A stretch of DNA of 34,043 nucleotides from an uncultured Flavobacteriales bacterium (lineage in GTDB: Bacteria > Bacteroidota > Bacteroidia > Flavobacteriales_D > Sanyastnellaceae). Below are positions 1 through 8,418 of the stretch, piece by piece (position 1 is the stretch's first letter; every line of letters starts with the position of its first letter). Under the pieces are notes generated by a model, which made no database searches, was not told the DNA's origin, and saw nothing but the letters and a program-made list of their open reading frames with translations. The position numbers and the translations under genes were made by a program. Where the stretch lies: positions 1-34,043 of the forward strand of contig CALSMK010000022.1 of NCBI GenBank assembly GCA_943787435.1. The letters run 5' to 3'.

Positions 1-959
1 CCTTGCAGCATGAAAAAGCGCACGGTCATGGGCGAGTAGCCCTTTTCCAAAAGTTTGTGGTTGCCGGTGATCAGCTCTTCCGGTGTAAAGCCGTTGCCTT
101 CGGACTTGGACATCTTGCGTCCATTGACGGTGAGCATGTTGCCGTGAATCCAGTACCGCACAGGCTGTTCAGGTCCATGTGCTCCCATGTTTTGGGCGAT
201 CTCGCACTCGTGGTGGGGGAACTTCAGGTCCATGCCACCGCCGTGGATGTCGAATGACTTGCCCAGGTATTTGGTGCTCATGACGGAGCATTCGAGGTGC
301 CAACCGGGGAAGCCTTCGCTCCAAGGAGATGGCCAGTGCATGAGGTGGCTCGAATCGGCCTTTTTCCACAAGGCAAAATCCAACGGGTCGCGCTTTTCGT
401 CTTGTCCATCGAGCGCCCGCGTCTGGTTTTGGAGTTCGTCGATGCGGCGGCCGCTGAGCTCCCCATAATTGTGGGATTCCGCGTATTTGCGCACGTCGAA
501 GTACACGCTGCCATTGGCCTCGTAGCCAAAGCCGTTTTCGATGATGCGTGCGATCATGCCGATCTGCTCTACGATGTGTCCCGTGGCTGTGGGCTCGATG
601 GAAGGAGGCAGGATGTGGAACACCCGCATCACATCGTGAAAGTCGTTGGTGTACCGCTGCACGACTTCCATGGGCTCGATGTTTTCGAGCCGGGCTTTCT
701 TACCGATTTTGTCTTCCCCGTCATCGGTGTCGCCCGTGAGGTGGCCCACATCGGTGATGTTCCGCACATAGCGCACCTTGTAGCCGAGGTGGAGCAGATA
801 GCGGTAGACCACATCAAATGTGAGGAAGGTGCGCACATTGCCCAGGTGAACATTGCTGTACACGGTAGGCCCACACACATACATGCCCAACGTAGGGCGC
901 GTTCAGTGGCGTCAACTCGCTCTTTTTTCCTGGCGTGAAAGGGAATTGCCAATGTGCAG
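1..959 (-). CDS. cysS: Cysteinyl-tRNA synthetase (partial, 5' end frameshifted)
   Basis: Charges tRNA-Cys in the cytoplasm. The gene runs leftward off the window edge, so the C-terminal part is missing. One frame is open from about 907 down to 1 and contains the class I signature [16 protein letters not shown] (HIGH equivalent HLGN), the zinc ligands Cys in YVCGP and HLECS, the block PHHECEIAQ, and KMSKSEGN near 93-119. The N-terminus is broken. [10 protein letters not shown], then [13 protein letters not shown], then MYVCGP each lie in a different frame. The joins need one extra A in the A6 run near 926-931 and one G fewer in the GGG at 886-888. No convincing ATG is visible upstream of CTG at 957-959, so the true start is unresolved. 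The body is well conserved, so the breaks may be sequence errors rather than real decay. Identity is very secure; gene integrity is not. Confidence 0.85.
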
Positions 960-1146
960 CCCCCCTGCGATAAGCGGACAGGGTGCGTTCGGTGCATGGG
1001 GGGCGTCCAGATGGAATCCATGGTTGTCCGGATGGTCCGGGACAAGCTTCCGGGCGCGAATATCGCACAGCAAAGACCGGCCCGCGACGACATTTCGGCG
1101 GACCGGCCTTCTGGGTCAAGCTGGGGCCGGACGAGCGCTGGCCCTA

Positions 1147-1804
1147 TTAGGCATCAAGCAGGATGTCGTTGAAATCACTCGCTGCGCTGGACCACGCGCC
1201 CGTCGCTGATAGGTCGTGCGGTTGATCGACCCGTCCTTCGCGGTCGAGGCGGACCAGGTCCCCCTGTTCTTCGCCGTCGGACAGTTCCACCACCATCTCG
1301 AGCTGGCCGTTGTCGTGGTAAGTGGCGCTGCTCGTCCCTGGCCCACCCCGTTGACTTGTCAAAGGTGAGCATCTGCTGCGGGCGTGCCATTGGGCCAGTA
1401 GCGGCGCAGGTGTGCCCACGTTCACGCCATGCTCCCATCGCCCTTCCTCGTACAGGACCCCGTCGTCGGTGTAACGAGCTCGATAGTCTCCAAAGGGGGC
1501 GTCGTCCGCATGGCGAAGTGGATTTCGGAACGCAGGCCTGCCGTTGGCGTGGTACAACTGCTTCCACGTGCCGCTGCGCAGGCCGTCCACCTGTGTGGCC
1601 TTCCTCATAGATGGCCTCCGCAGGGAAACCCTCCACCTTGCCGGCAGTCTTTTGCCCAAGAATCACCACGTGCTCCCGCTTGGTGAGCACGGTGGGTTCT
1701 GTGGGGTCTGAATGCTGCGGCACCGTCGGGCCATGGTTCCGGGAAGGCCGGAGCCATGCCCACGATGGCCGTACAACATGAGGACGAGTGAATCGTAATT
1801 TCAT
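1147..1804 (-). pseudogene. MORN/YwqK-like repeat protein, broken by several frameshifts
   Basis: No single frame covers this stretch, but joining pieces of all three minus-strand frames gives a protein with repeated motifs of the MORN/YwqK type: AEAIYEEG, then GTWKQLYHANGRP, ARYTDDGVLYEEGRWEHGV, LRRYWPNGTP and ATYHDNGQLEMVVEL. The end at 1147 follows SDFNDILLDA. A start at ATG 1804 (MKLRFT) is plausible; hydrophobic stretches in shifted frames just after it suggest a former signal peptide. At least four frame changes are needed within 650 bp. The gene lies between the threonine dehydrogenase and cysS on the same strand. It could be a genuine pseudogene or an intact gene in a poorly sequenced stretch. 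Proteins with such repeats are usually secreted or lipid-anchored; no function can be assigned here. Confidence 0.5.
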
Positions 1805-1881
1805 CGGTGCGTCCATGTATGGTCGCTCCATGATACGCCGCCGGCTCCCAGAAGGTTTCGGCGACGGCAAATTCAATCGCC

Positions 1882-2861
1882 CTAAACAGGGTTATCCGGT
1901 CGCCGTCGCCGAAAGTTGCGGGCTGCCCTCTTGCGCGCGGCCATCATCCGTTGCACCAGTTCGGTCAAGTTGACCTGGGTGACCACCCCCAATCTGCTCG
2001 AGCGGCTGAGTCATCCACTCGATCGGGCCAGCCGTCCGCGATGGACTGCCTGAAGTCAGGAGCAAATGCGGCCTTGAACCCCGGGTCGTGCTTCGCAATC
2101 TCTTCGAACAGGGTTTTGGGGTCAAAGGACATGCCCTGAATGTTGTAAGACTCTCGGTTTTTGATCTGGTCTGCAGAAGCGGACATGATTTGCATCATGG
2201 CCCCAACCGCATCGTCCATGTGCATCATGGGAAGCGTGGTGGCTTCGGACAGAAAACAGGAATAGGGTTCAGGTCCCTCTAGGTGGTCAAACACTTCGAC
2301 GGCATAATCGGTGGTTCCTCCCCCGGGAGCGGAGAGCTCACCGATCAGACCTGGGTACCTGACGCTGCGCACATCCAAACCGTGGTGCTTGCGAAACCAA
2401 GCGCACCACTGTTCCCCAGCTTGCTTGCTCATGCCATAAACAGTCTCGGGCAGCCGATGTCCATTTTGAGCGGCCACGGGGCCATTGTCAGGCCCAAAAA
2501 CGGCAATGGAGCTGGGCCAGAACACTTGCTTGACCAACGGGCTGGTCGTCGCAGACTCCAGTACATTGAGCAAGCCACGCATGTTCAAGTCCCAAGCCCA
2601 TTGGGGCTCTTTTTCGCCGCGGGCGCTCAGGGCAGCAGCCAGATGATGAACATGGGTGGCCCCGGACTCGATCAATTGCTGATGGACCACATCGCGGTCG
2701 CGAACGTCCATGCATTCAAAGGGCAGGTCCTTCAGGGCATCGAGCTCAGGGGGCTTGATGTCGGACAGCACCACCGCTTCTCCAGCTTGGTGAAGGGCGA
2801 GCGCGAATTCTGTCCCCAACTGACCTGAGGCACCAATGATGAAGTGTACGTCCCTCGACAT
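1882..2861 (-). CDS. L-threonine 3-dehydrogenase, NAD-dependent epimerase type (C-terminal frameshift)
   Basis: Short-chain (extended SDR) enzyme expected to oxidise L-threonine to 2-amino-3-ketobutyrate with NAD. Starting at ATG 2861 (MSRDVHFIIG), it shows the Rossmann motif GASGQLG (residues 10-16), the block HHLAAALSA, WPSSIAVFGP with the catalytic Ser, YGMSKQAGE (Tyr142, Lys146), RYPGLIGE, PGGGTTDYAVEVF and DDSAARADWGW near the end. These match the Flavobacterium-type threonine dehydrogenase closely. The uninterrupted frame stops at 1965, right after WGWSP. The expected last helix (QVNLTELVQRMMAARK) continues in another frame to a TAG at 1882-1884. One missing C in the C run near 1979 would restore a protein of about 326 residues, a normal family length. 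It is divergent from queA with a 37-bp gap. Confidence 0.85.
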
Positions 2862-2898
2862 GTCACAAATATGCGCAGGATGTAGCTTGCATCGAAGC

Positions 2899-4068
2899 AT
2901 GAATCAGGACGAATCCCAACCTTTTCATTACCCCCTGCCTGAGGACAGGATCGCCAAGCGTCCGACGGAGCACCGAGGAGGGGCACGTCTGATGCATGTT
3001 CTTTCCTCGGGCGGAATCGTGGATAAGCGCATATTGGATTTGCCTGACTTGCTTCCATCTGCAGGCGGTTTGTGGGTGAATGAAACAAAGGTGCTTCACG
3101 CGAGATTGATGGCACAAAAACCGACGGGTGGTGCCTTGGAACTGTTGTTGCTTGAACCGCGTGACGAACCTGTTGAGAAGTCCTTGACATCGGGTTCTCC
3201 TGTGCTTTGGAATGCGATGGTGGGGGGCGCCAAAAAATGGAAGTCCGGACCGCTTTCCGTGCCCAACAGTGGCGTGGGATTGACTGTGGAGAGGGAGGAC
3301 AATGCCCTGCGTTTTTCCTGGGAAGGCGGTGCGCCTTTTGGGGAAATTCTCGATCGATTGGGCCGCATCCCCCTTCCTCCATACATGAGGCGCGAGGCCG
3401 ATGCGTCAGATTCTGATCGGTACCAAACCGTTTTTGCCCGTTTGCCGGGTAGCGTGGCTGCACCAACAGCCGGTTTGCACCTGACCCGTGGTTTGATGTC
3501 CAAGCTGGAGGCCAGAGGGGTGCAAATCGGACAAGTGACTTTGCATGTGGGGGTGGGCACATTTAAGCCGCTGAGCGGAGCATTGGATCAACATGACATG
3601 CACGGAGAGCGCTGCCTGCTGTCCAAGTCGTCCCTAAAGGCGTTGTCCCATATCGAGGACCTGACAGTGGTCGGGACTACTTCCCTTCGCACTTTGGAAA
3701 GTGCGTATTGGCTGGCGTGCCGATGGAAGTCAGGGGGGGAAGGCCCCAGTCGGCCGGTGTCGCAATGGATTCACCGGGACGTCAATCCCGTGTTTGAACA
3801 ATTCAGAGATGCCATGGCCTGGCTGGCCGAGCAGTGCGGCCAGGAAGAGGGAATAGAATTCATGACCCACTTGATGGTCGTGCCAGGGTACAGAGTGCGC
3901 TCCGCTCAACGGCTCTTGACCAATTTCCACATGCCCAACAGCACCTTGCTGTGCATTGTGGAGGCGATGGTGGGGCCAGAGTGGCGATCGGCATATGCGC
4001 ATGCCGTAGACTCGGGTTATCGCTTCCTCAGTTACGGAGACGCCTGCCTGCTGGAAAGGTCAGAATAA
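2899..4068 (+). CDS. queA: S-adenosylmethionine:tRNA ribosyltransferase-isomerase (QueA family)
   Basis: Transfers and isomerises the ribosyl part of SAM onto 7-aminomethyl-7-deazaguanine in tRNA, the step that makes epoxyqueuosine. From ATG 2899 (MNQDESQPFHYPLP) the protein has 389 residues and carries the family blocks in order: GLWVNETKVLHARL, GRIPLPPYMRRE, RYQTVFARLPGSVAAPTAGLH, VTLHVGVGTFKPL, GTTSLRTLES and LLTNFHMPNSTLLCIVEAM. The frame is open further upstream, but MNQ is preferred because the upstream part overlaps the divergent dehydrogenase. It is longer than E. coli QueA, as I recall for Bacteroidota homologues, with an acidic insert around EQCGQEEG. It is convergent with the ppiD-like gene, and an inverted repeat spans its stop codon. 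Confidence 0.9.
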   Translation: MNQDESQPFHYPLPEDRIAKRPTEHRGGARLMHVLSSGGIVDKRILDLPDLLPSAGGLWVNETKVLHARLMAQKPTGGALELLLLEPRDEPVEKSLTSGSPVLWNAMVGGAKKWKSGPLSVPNSGVGLTVEREDNALRFSWEGGAPFGEILDRLGRIPLPPYMRREADASDSDRYQTVFARLPGSVAAPTAGLHLTRGLMSKLEARGVQIGQVTLHVGVGTFKPLSGALDQHDMHGERCLLSKSSLKALSHIEDLTVVGTTSLRTLESAYWLACRWKSGGEGPSRPVSQWIHRDVNPVFEQFRDAMAWLAEQCGQEEGIEFMTHLMVVPGYRVRSAQRLLTNFHMPNSTLLCIVEAMVGPEWRSAYAHAVDSGYRFLSYGDACLLERSE

Positions 4069-4089
4069 CCGTTCCCGCGGGCAGGCGTC
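4039..4089. terminator. Inverted repeat between convergent queA and ppiD-like genes
   Basis: A perfect 10-bp inverted repeat, GACGCCTGCC at 4039-4048 and GGCAGGCGTC at 4080-4089, brackets the queA stop codon with a 31-nt loop and ends 20 bp before the ppiD stop. It lacks a T-run on either strand, so it is not a classic intrinsic terminator. Its place between two converging genes suggests a shared transcription-end structure. Confidence 0.35.
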
Positions 4090-4109
4090 CCAAGTCGAAG
4101 TCTGCGTTC

Positions 4110-6209
4110 TCAGCTTCCTTGACGGAGGTCTTCAATGTCGGCTTTCGCTTCCATCGCCTTCGAGAGCCTGACTGGCGCTCCACTGCTTTCTGGAAGGTTC
4201 CTGAAGTACGTTCTGTCATTCAGGGTGTTCGTCTCAGACTCGAAAGTGCCCGATGCGTCCACCTCGTTGCGGACGGTGGGAACAATCACCCACACGCCAT
4301 TGGCACCTTGAATGGGGGCACTGATGCTGTTCAACTCTCCACTGAAGGCAGCACCCACCACATCAGGTTCAGCTGAACCTCCCGCGCCAGCAATGCTGGG
4401 GGACTTCAAATTCAAGGAGGAAGCAGTTTTGACAGTCGAACCAATGGCTTCGGCAATCTCTTCGAGAGAGCCTCCGTTCATGAGCTCGGCATACCGCTCG
4501 GCTTTCTTTTCCTTGAGCGCTCCTGCGCGCATCTGAGCCTCCACGTTTTCCAACGGCGGAACTCCAGCCTTGTTCACTTGAACCAAGGTGGCGATCACGT
4601 AATTGTTGTCAATTCTGAAAGGGTTGGAGACGTCTCCCGGCTCGGCTCCGAAAGCCCAGCCCACCACTTCACCAGCATTGGGCAGGCCAGCCAGGGTGGT
4701 CACGGCCGCGGTCACGCCTTTGCCTTCGACAATGGCATATCCTTCGGTGTCGGCCGCGTTGCGGAAGTCCTCTGTTGAGCCGTTCGAAATGGAGAAGTCC
4801 AGGGCGGCCTGCTCTGTTTCAGACGAAGTCTGCGAGGAAATGTTGACGGGTCGCTCCACCCTTTGGATGGTCACAGCATCAGATGTCCACTGCTGGTCGA
4901 GAACCTCGATCAAGTGAAGGCCATAGTTGGTTTGGGCTGTGCCAATGGAGCCCACACGGTTGTCGAAACAGAAGTTTTCGAATGGCTTCACCATCCTTCC
5001 GCGCTTGAACTCGTATTCTCCACCTGTGGCTTTTGAACCGGGGTCTTCACTGTGCTTGTTGACGAGGTCAGCAAACTCATCTCCAGCGCGAAGGCGGCGC
5101 TTGATGGAGTCGGCTCGTGCTTCGAGCACAGCCAGCTGGGCCGCATCGTTGATGTCTGCAGTCTTCAACAGAATGTGACGGCACTTGACCGTGCTGTCCG
5201 GCACGGCTTCCAATGAGGTCACTTTGTCGAGGCGAATGGACTCTCCCTCGAAATAAGGACCGACAACGGTTCCAACTTCAGCAGCCTCGAGATCAGCAGC
5301 CTTGGATTCAGCATCCAGGGCAGGGCCAATGAGCTGAATTTCCCGGGCATCGCTGGTTAATCCATTCTCCGCCAAGAAAGCGGCATCATCTGCCGCTGCT
5401 CCCCAAGTGGCAGCCCAAGTATTGAACTGGCCTTCTGCCAACTTCCGGTCGGATGAGCTGGGCGAAATGGGGATGCGGATGTATTCGAGGTTTCGGCCTG
5501 CGCTTTGGGCGTACTGGGCCTCATCCTTGTGGGCGTTGTAATAGCTGTTGACGTCCCTGTCGCTGACCTCCACCTCGTCTTCGCCAATGGAAGCATAGGT
5601 TTTGAGGACATAGCGGATGTCCACTTTGGCTTCACTGCGCAAGAATTCTCGCTTGCCTTCCAAAGAGTTGGCTGCCAAACCGGCCTTCACGAGCCCATCA
5701 AACTTTTCACGCATGCGCTTCAAGCTGATCACGTTGGCGTAGCCAGCATAGTTCGCCCGACCATTGGGGTCACTGTACATGGTGCTGAACGTTTGACGCC
5801 AATTCTCCTTCTGCTCTTCGGTGACTTGGCCACCATAAAACGTTCTGGATACCCATGGAGAAACGTAATCTCCATAGCGGATGTCGTCAAACTCATCTTT
5901 GGTCAGCTCCAAACCAAGGTCGCTGAACTCGTCGCTGTAGAGGCGTTCAACGATCAAGTCACCCCAAACTTCGTTTTGAGCGGCTTTGTTGTCGTTGTAG
6001 TTGAACAGCGCATTTCGCTGATTGACTTTGGTTCGGTATTCCAAAAACGAGATGTCTTCTCCATTGATGGAACCCGCGGCTTGGGAGCCGGTCTGGTTGC
6101 CGAACAAGGCGATGACAGCGTCGTAAGGGACGAGGAAGCTCAACATGCCCAGACCAATAATGGTAAGGAGGAGCGTTTGGCGGTTGCGGATGCTTTCGAT
6201 CATGCCCAT
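4110..6209 (-). CDS. PpiD/SurA-like membrane-anchored peptidyl-prolyl isomerase
   Basis: Periplasmic folding factor for outer-membrane and secreted proteins. The 699-residue protein starts MGMIESIRNRQTLLL (ATG at 6209; the ATG at 6203 is equally good), followed by one transmembrane helix at about residues 12-32. A SurA_N/PpiD N-terminal region follows (GSINGEDISFLEYRTKVNQ). A single well-formed parvulin (PPIC) domain lies at about 345-450: VKCRHILLKTA, FADLVNKHSEDPGSKATGG, GRMVKPFENFCF, TNYGLHLIEV. The C-terminal half has a further degenerate parvulin-like stretch. The size and layout match Bacteroidota PpiD homologues. It lies last in an envelope cluster behind the CorC-like gene. A promoter-like element sits just upstream at 6236-6243, so it may also be transcribed alone. 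Confidence 0.85.
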   Translation of the reverse strand: MGMIESIRNRQTLLLTIIGLGMLSFLVPYDAVIALFGNQTGSQAAGSINGEDISFLEYRTKVNQRNALFNYNDNKAAQNEVWGDLIVERLYSDEFSDLGLELTKDEFDDIRYGDYVSPWVSRTFYGGQVTEEQKENWRQTFSTMYSDPNGRANYAGYANVISLKRMREKFDGLVKAGLAANSLEGKREFLRSEAKVDIRYVLKTYASIGEDEVEVSDRDVNSYYNAHKDEAQYAQSAGRNLEYIRIPISPSSSDRKLAEGQFNTWAATWGAAADDAAFLAENGLTSDAREIQLIGPALDAESKAADLEAAEVGTVVGPYFEGESIRLDKVTSLEAVPDSTVKCRHILLKTADINDAAQLAVLEARADSIKRRLRAGDEFADLVNKHSEDPGSKATGGEYEFKRGRMVKPFENFCFDNRVGSIGTAQTNYGLHLIEVLDQQWTSDAVTIQRVERPVNISSQTSSETEQAALDFSISNGSTEDFRNAADTEGYAIVEGKGVTAAVTTLAGLPNAGEVVGWAFGAEPGDVSNPFRIDNNYVIATLVQVNKAGVPPLENVEAQMRAGALKEKKAERYAELMNGGSLEEIAEAIGSTVKTASSLNLKSPSIAGAGGSAEPDVVGAAFSGELNSISAPIQGANGVWVIVPTVRNEVDASGTFESETNTLNDRTYFRNLPESSGAPVRLSKAMEAKADIEDLRQGS

Positions 6210-6235
6210 GGTGGCAGGCTTTTCTGAGTGGTTCG

Positions 6236-6243
6236 CGAAGATA
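6236..6243 (-). promoter_or_regulatory. Candidate -7 element for the ppiD-like gene
   Basis: On the minus strand this reads TATCTTCG followed by CG, matching the Bacteroidota -7 consensus TAnnTTTG at all fixed positions except one. It lies about 25-30 nt upstream of the ppiD start. A TTG occurs 22 nt further upstream as a possible -33. The same TATCTTCGCG string occurs in front of the tRNA-Leu gene. Confidence 0.4.
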
Positions 6244-6264
6244 CGGAGACTGCAGTGTACTGCG

Positions 6265-7581
6265 TCAAGCGGATTCAGACGGATTTAGCAAGACCTCGAC
6301 GAGGACAATTCTTGCCCCGTCTACGTGGGTGACTTGGATGGTGACCCCTTCGAGCTCCATGCGGTGGCCTTCGGCAGGGATTTCTTCGGTGTGATGGAGC
6401 ACCAATCCCCCCAATGTTTCATAGGCTTCATCGGTGGGGAGGTTCAGTCCAAAACGGGCATTGATGTCGTCTACTTCATGGCGGGCACTGAATCGAAAAT
6501 GGCCCTCGCCCAGCTCCATTTCCACCAAGGCCTCGCTGTCGTGCTCGTCTTCGATGTCCCCGATCAGCTCCTCCACAATGTCCTCCATGGTCAAGATCCC
6601 CGAAGTCCCGCCATATTCATCGACAACCACAGCGAGGTGGCGCTTCCTGCGGATGAACTCGGCCAATATGTCTTGAGCACCCATGGGTTCGGGGACAATG
6701 ATGGTGGGGTGAAGAAACCTTGTGATGTCTTCGGTAGACAAGATGGACTCAGGCTCCAACGTTTTGCGCAGCACATCTTTGGAATGGACGTAGCCAACAA
6801 TGTGATCAATGTTGCCCCTGAAGACCACCACCTTGCTCAGGCCGGTTTCGATGAAGCAGCGCTCCAAATCAGGCAGTGCTGTGGAGGCATCCAGTGCCAC
6901 GATTTCGTTTCTGGGAACCAAGCAGTCTCTGGCCTTTAGGTTCGAGAAGTCCAAGGCGTTCTGAAGAATTTGCAGCTCATTGTCCAATGAAGACTCTTCA
7001 TCTGGCTCCCTCCTCTCATTGAGGTTGCGGACAAAGTGATCGAGGTCCACAGTCCCCAGTTGGTCCTCCTCGACTTCATCTTGACGTTTCCCCAAGAAAA
7101 TCCGGCTCAATGCCAGAACCACCAATGCAGGGGGAAGAAGCAAGTAGTGCAGCAGCACCAGTGGAATGGCCATGATGCGGAGCCAGCGATTGGGGGCACC
7201 GTGAAAGAAACTCTTGGGGAGAAACTCGGCCGTGACCAGGACCACAATGGTGGCCAATGCGGTTTGGATGCAAAGAGCCAAGATGGGAGAGGCGGCCAAT
7301 TCCCATTGGGTGACCCCAAAAAACCACTGGCCAATCAGCCGGCCTGACTCCAGTCCAAAAACGACCAGTGCCAAGTTGTTTCCAACCAACATCGAGGCGA
7401 TGAACCGCTCGGGGCGACGAAGAAGGTGTTCGACCAGCCGACCTGGAATTCCCCCTTGGTTTCGATCCAATTCTGCCTGCAACCTGTTGGCAGAAACGAA
7501 AGCAATCTCCATCCCTGAGAAGAAGGCCGAAGCCACCAGAGAAGAGATTAGAAGAATGAGACTGGCTGGGTCAGGATCCAT
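6265..7581 (-). CDS. DUF21/CBS/CorC_HlyC membrane protein (hemolysin-family, CorC/GldE paralogue)
   Basis: 438 residues from ATG 7581 (MDPDPASLILLISSL); TTG 7602 is an alternative. Residues 1-180 hold the DUF21 module with about four hydrophobic helices (FFSGMEIAFVSANR, ASMLVGNNLALVVFGL). Two CBS units follow (CLVPRNEIVALDAST; VGYVHSKDVL; HLAVVVDEYGGTSGILTMEDIVEELIGDIEDE, split here by line only in meaning). A C-terminal CorC_HlyC domain ends it (GHFRFSARHEVDDINARFGL, LGGLVLHH). Such proteins are linked to magnesium/cobalt handling or, in GldE, to gliding. It is a paralogue of the GldE half of the gene at 12080-13981. It sits between the small membrane gene and ppiD. A weak -7-like TAAATTCG lies at 7604-7611. 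The substrate cannot be told from sequence. Confidence 0.85.
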   Translation of the reverse strand: MDPDPASLILLISSLVASAFFSGMEIAFVSANRLQAELDRNQGGIPGRLVEHLLRRPERFIASMLVGNNLALVVFGLESGRLIGQWFFGVTQWELAASPILALCIQTALATIVVLVTAEFLPKSFFHGAPNRWLRIMAIPLVLLHYLLLPPALVVLALSRIFLGKRQDEVEEDQLGTVDLDHFVRNLNERREPDEESSLDNELQILQNALDFSNLKARDCLVPRNEIVALDASTALPDLERCFIETGLSKVVVFRGNIDHIVGYVHSKDVLRKTLEPESILSTEDITRFLHPTIIVPEPMGAQDILAEFIRRKRHLAVVVDEYGGTSGILTMEDIVEELIGDIEDEHDSEALVEMELGEGHFRFSARHEVDDINARFGLNLPTDEAYETLGGLVLHHTEEIPAEGHRMELEGVTIQVTHVDGARIVLVEVLLNPSESA

Positions 7582-7633
7582 AGAAGGTGGCCGAAGCGAC
7601 AACCGAATTTAAGGGAATGACGGACTCCACGGG

Positions 7634-7852
7634 TCAGGTGTCTTGCGATTCTGAAGAACGGGCAGAGGCTTCGATTTTTTTACGGAGTGCACGACGCGTC
7701 AGGTACCAGGTCCCAGCAATGGCAGGAAAAATCAGGCTGATTTTTCCTCCGGCCCAGCCCCGGGTGGCCAAATCGTAGATCGCCACCCCCAAGGCGACAA
7801 CAGCAATGACCGCCCACAGGCGCTCAGCAATCAGGTGAACGCGCTCAGTCAT
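7634..7852 (-). CDS. Small two-helix membrane protein, unknown function
   Basis: 72 residues with two hydrophobic segments (LWAVIAVVALGVAIYDLA and ISLIFPAIAGTWYLT) and a basic, polar C-terminus (RRALRKKIEASARSSESQD). The start ATG at 7852-7850 overlaps the lptC stop in an ATGA arrangement, so it is probably translationally coupled to LptC. I recognise no named family. Position and coupling suggest a small accessory protein of the inner membrane in the LPS-export/envelope operon. Confidence 0.65.
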   Translation of the reverse strand: MTERVHLIAERLWAVIAVVALGVAIYDLATRGWAGGKISLIFPAIAGTWYLTRRALRKKIEASARSSESQDT

Positions 7853-8418
7853 GGGGTTTGTTGTTGTGTGGTGTCCATCAAAAAACGGCCAGTGGGTTGC
7901 AAAATGCGGTAGCGATTGAACCGGGCATCTGACTCGAGTCCAGTCCCCCGCAAGATGCCTTCAGGTGTTCGAATCTCGACCCTTTCCGGGGTGTGAACGC
8001 GGTCACTGTCTGCACTCCAAAATAGCAATTCAGTGTGCAATGTGTCTTGGCCTTCACCGATCAGGACAACCCCACCTTCGGCCCTCAAAAACCGGGATTC
8101 TTCTGCAAATGTGCCTTGATTGGCAGAAAGCAATGCGCCACTGCCACCACTGTTGGAGAGGACTTCAAGCTGGAAGCCATCGGTCACTTTCCACGTGGCG
8201 TTCTCTTCTGAAAACCGCTCCATAGAAGAGGCCTTCAAGCGGTGCGACGGCACCCCGTCCACGCTGTATTCCAGTTCAGCAGATTGGATGGACTGCGCTG
8301 CAGAACCGTCTAAAGTTTCAAAATCAGCTACCTCATCCAGGTCATTTCGGCAGCCTGCAGAGGCCATTGCCGTCATGACCAAGCACCAGGCCCAAGTCCA
8401 AGGAGAATGTCCAATCAA
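7849..8418 (-). CDS. lptC: LptC-like LPS export lipoprotein
   Basis: LptC is the periplasmic bitopic partner of the LptB2FG transporter that passes LPS to LptA. This protein has a short hydrophobic leader ending in a lipobox, ASAGC (Cys23 if translation starts at TTG 8418), so it is a predicted lipoprotein rather than a membrane-helix protein. The body has the LptC/OstA-type beta-jellyroll pattern: AAQSIQSAELEYSVDGVPSH, LKASSMERF, LSANQGTFAEESRFLRAEGGVVL, GQDTLHTELLFWSADSDRV and GILRGTGLESD. TTG 8418 overlaps the TPR stop as TTGA and gives a normal leader; a GTG at 8451 would overlap the TPR gene by 37 nt. It is coupled to the small membrane gene downstream. Confidence 0.75.
   Translation of the reverse strand: MIGHSPWTWAWCLVMTAMASAGCRNDLDEVADFETLDGSAAQSIQSAELEYSVDGVPSHRLKASSMERFSEENATWKVTDGFQLEVLSNSGGSGALLSANQGTFAEESRFLRAEGGVVLIGEGQDTLHTELLFWSADSDRVHTPERVEIRTPEGILRGTGLESDARFNRYRILQPTGRFLMDTTQQQTP

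Noticed and set aside
1060-1110. Imperfect CCGGCCCGC/GCGGACCGG hairpin between cysS and the MORN-like gene
   Set aside because: One mismatch, no U-run, and it lies in the indel-rich stretch where exact sequence is doubtful.
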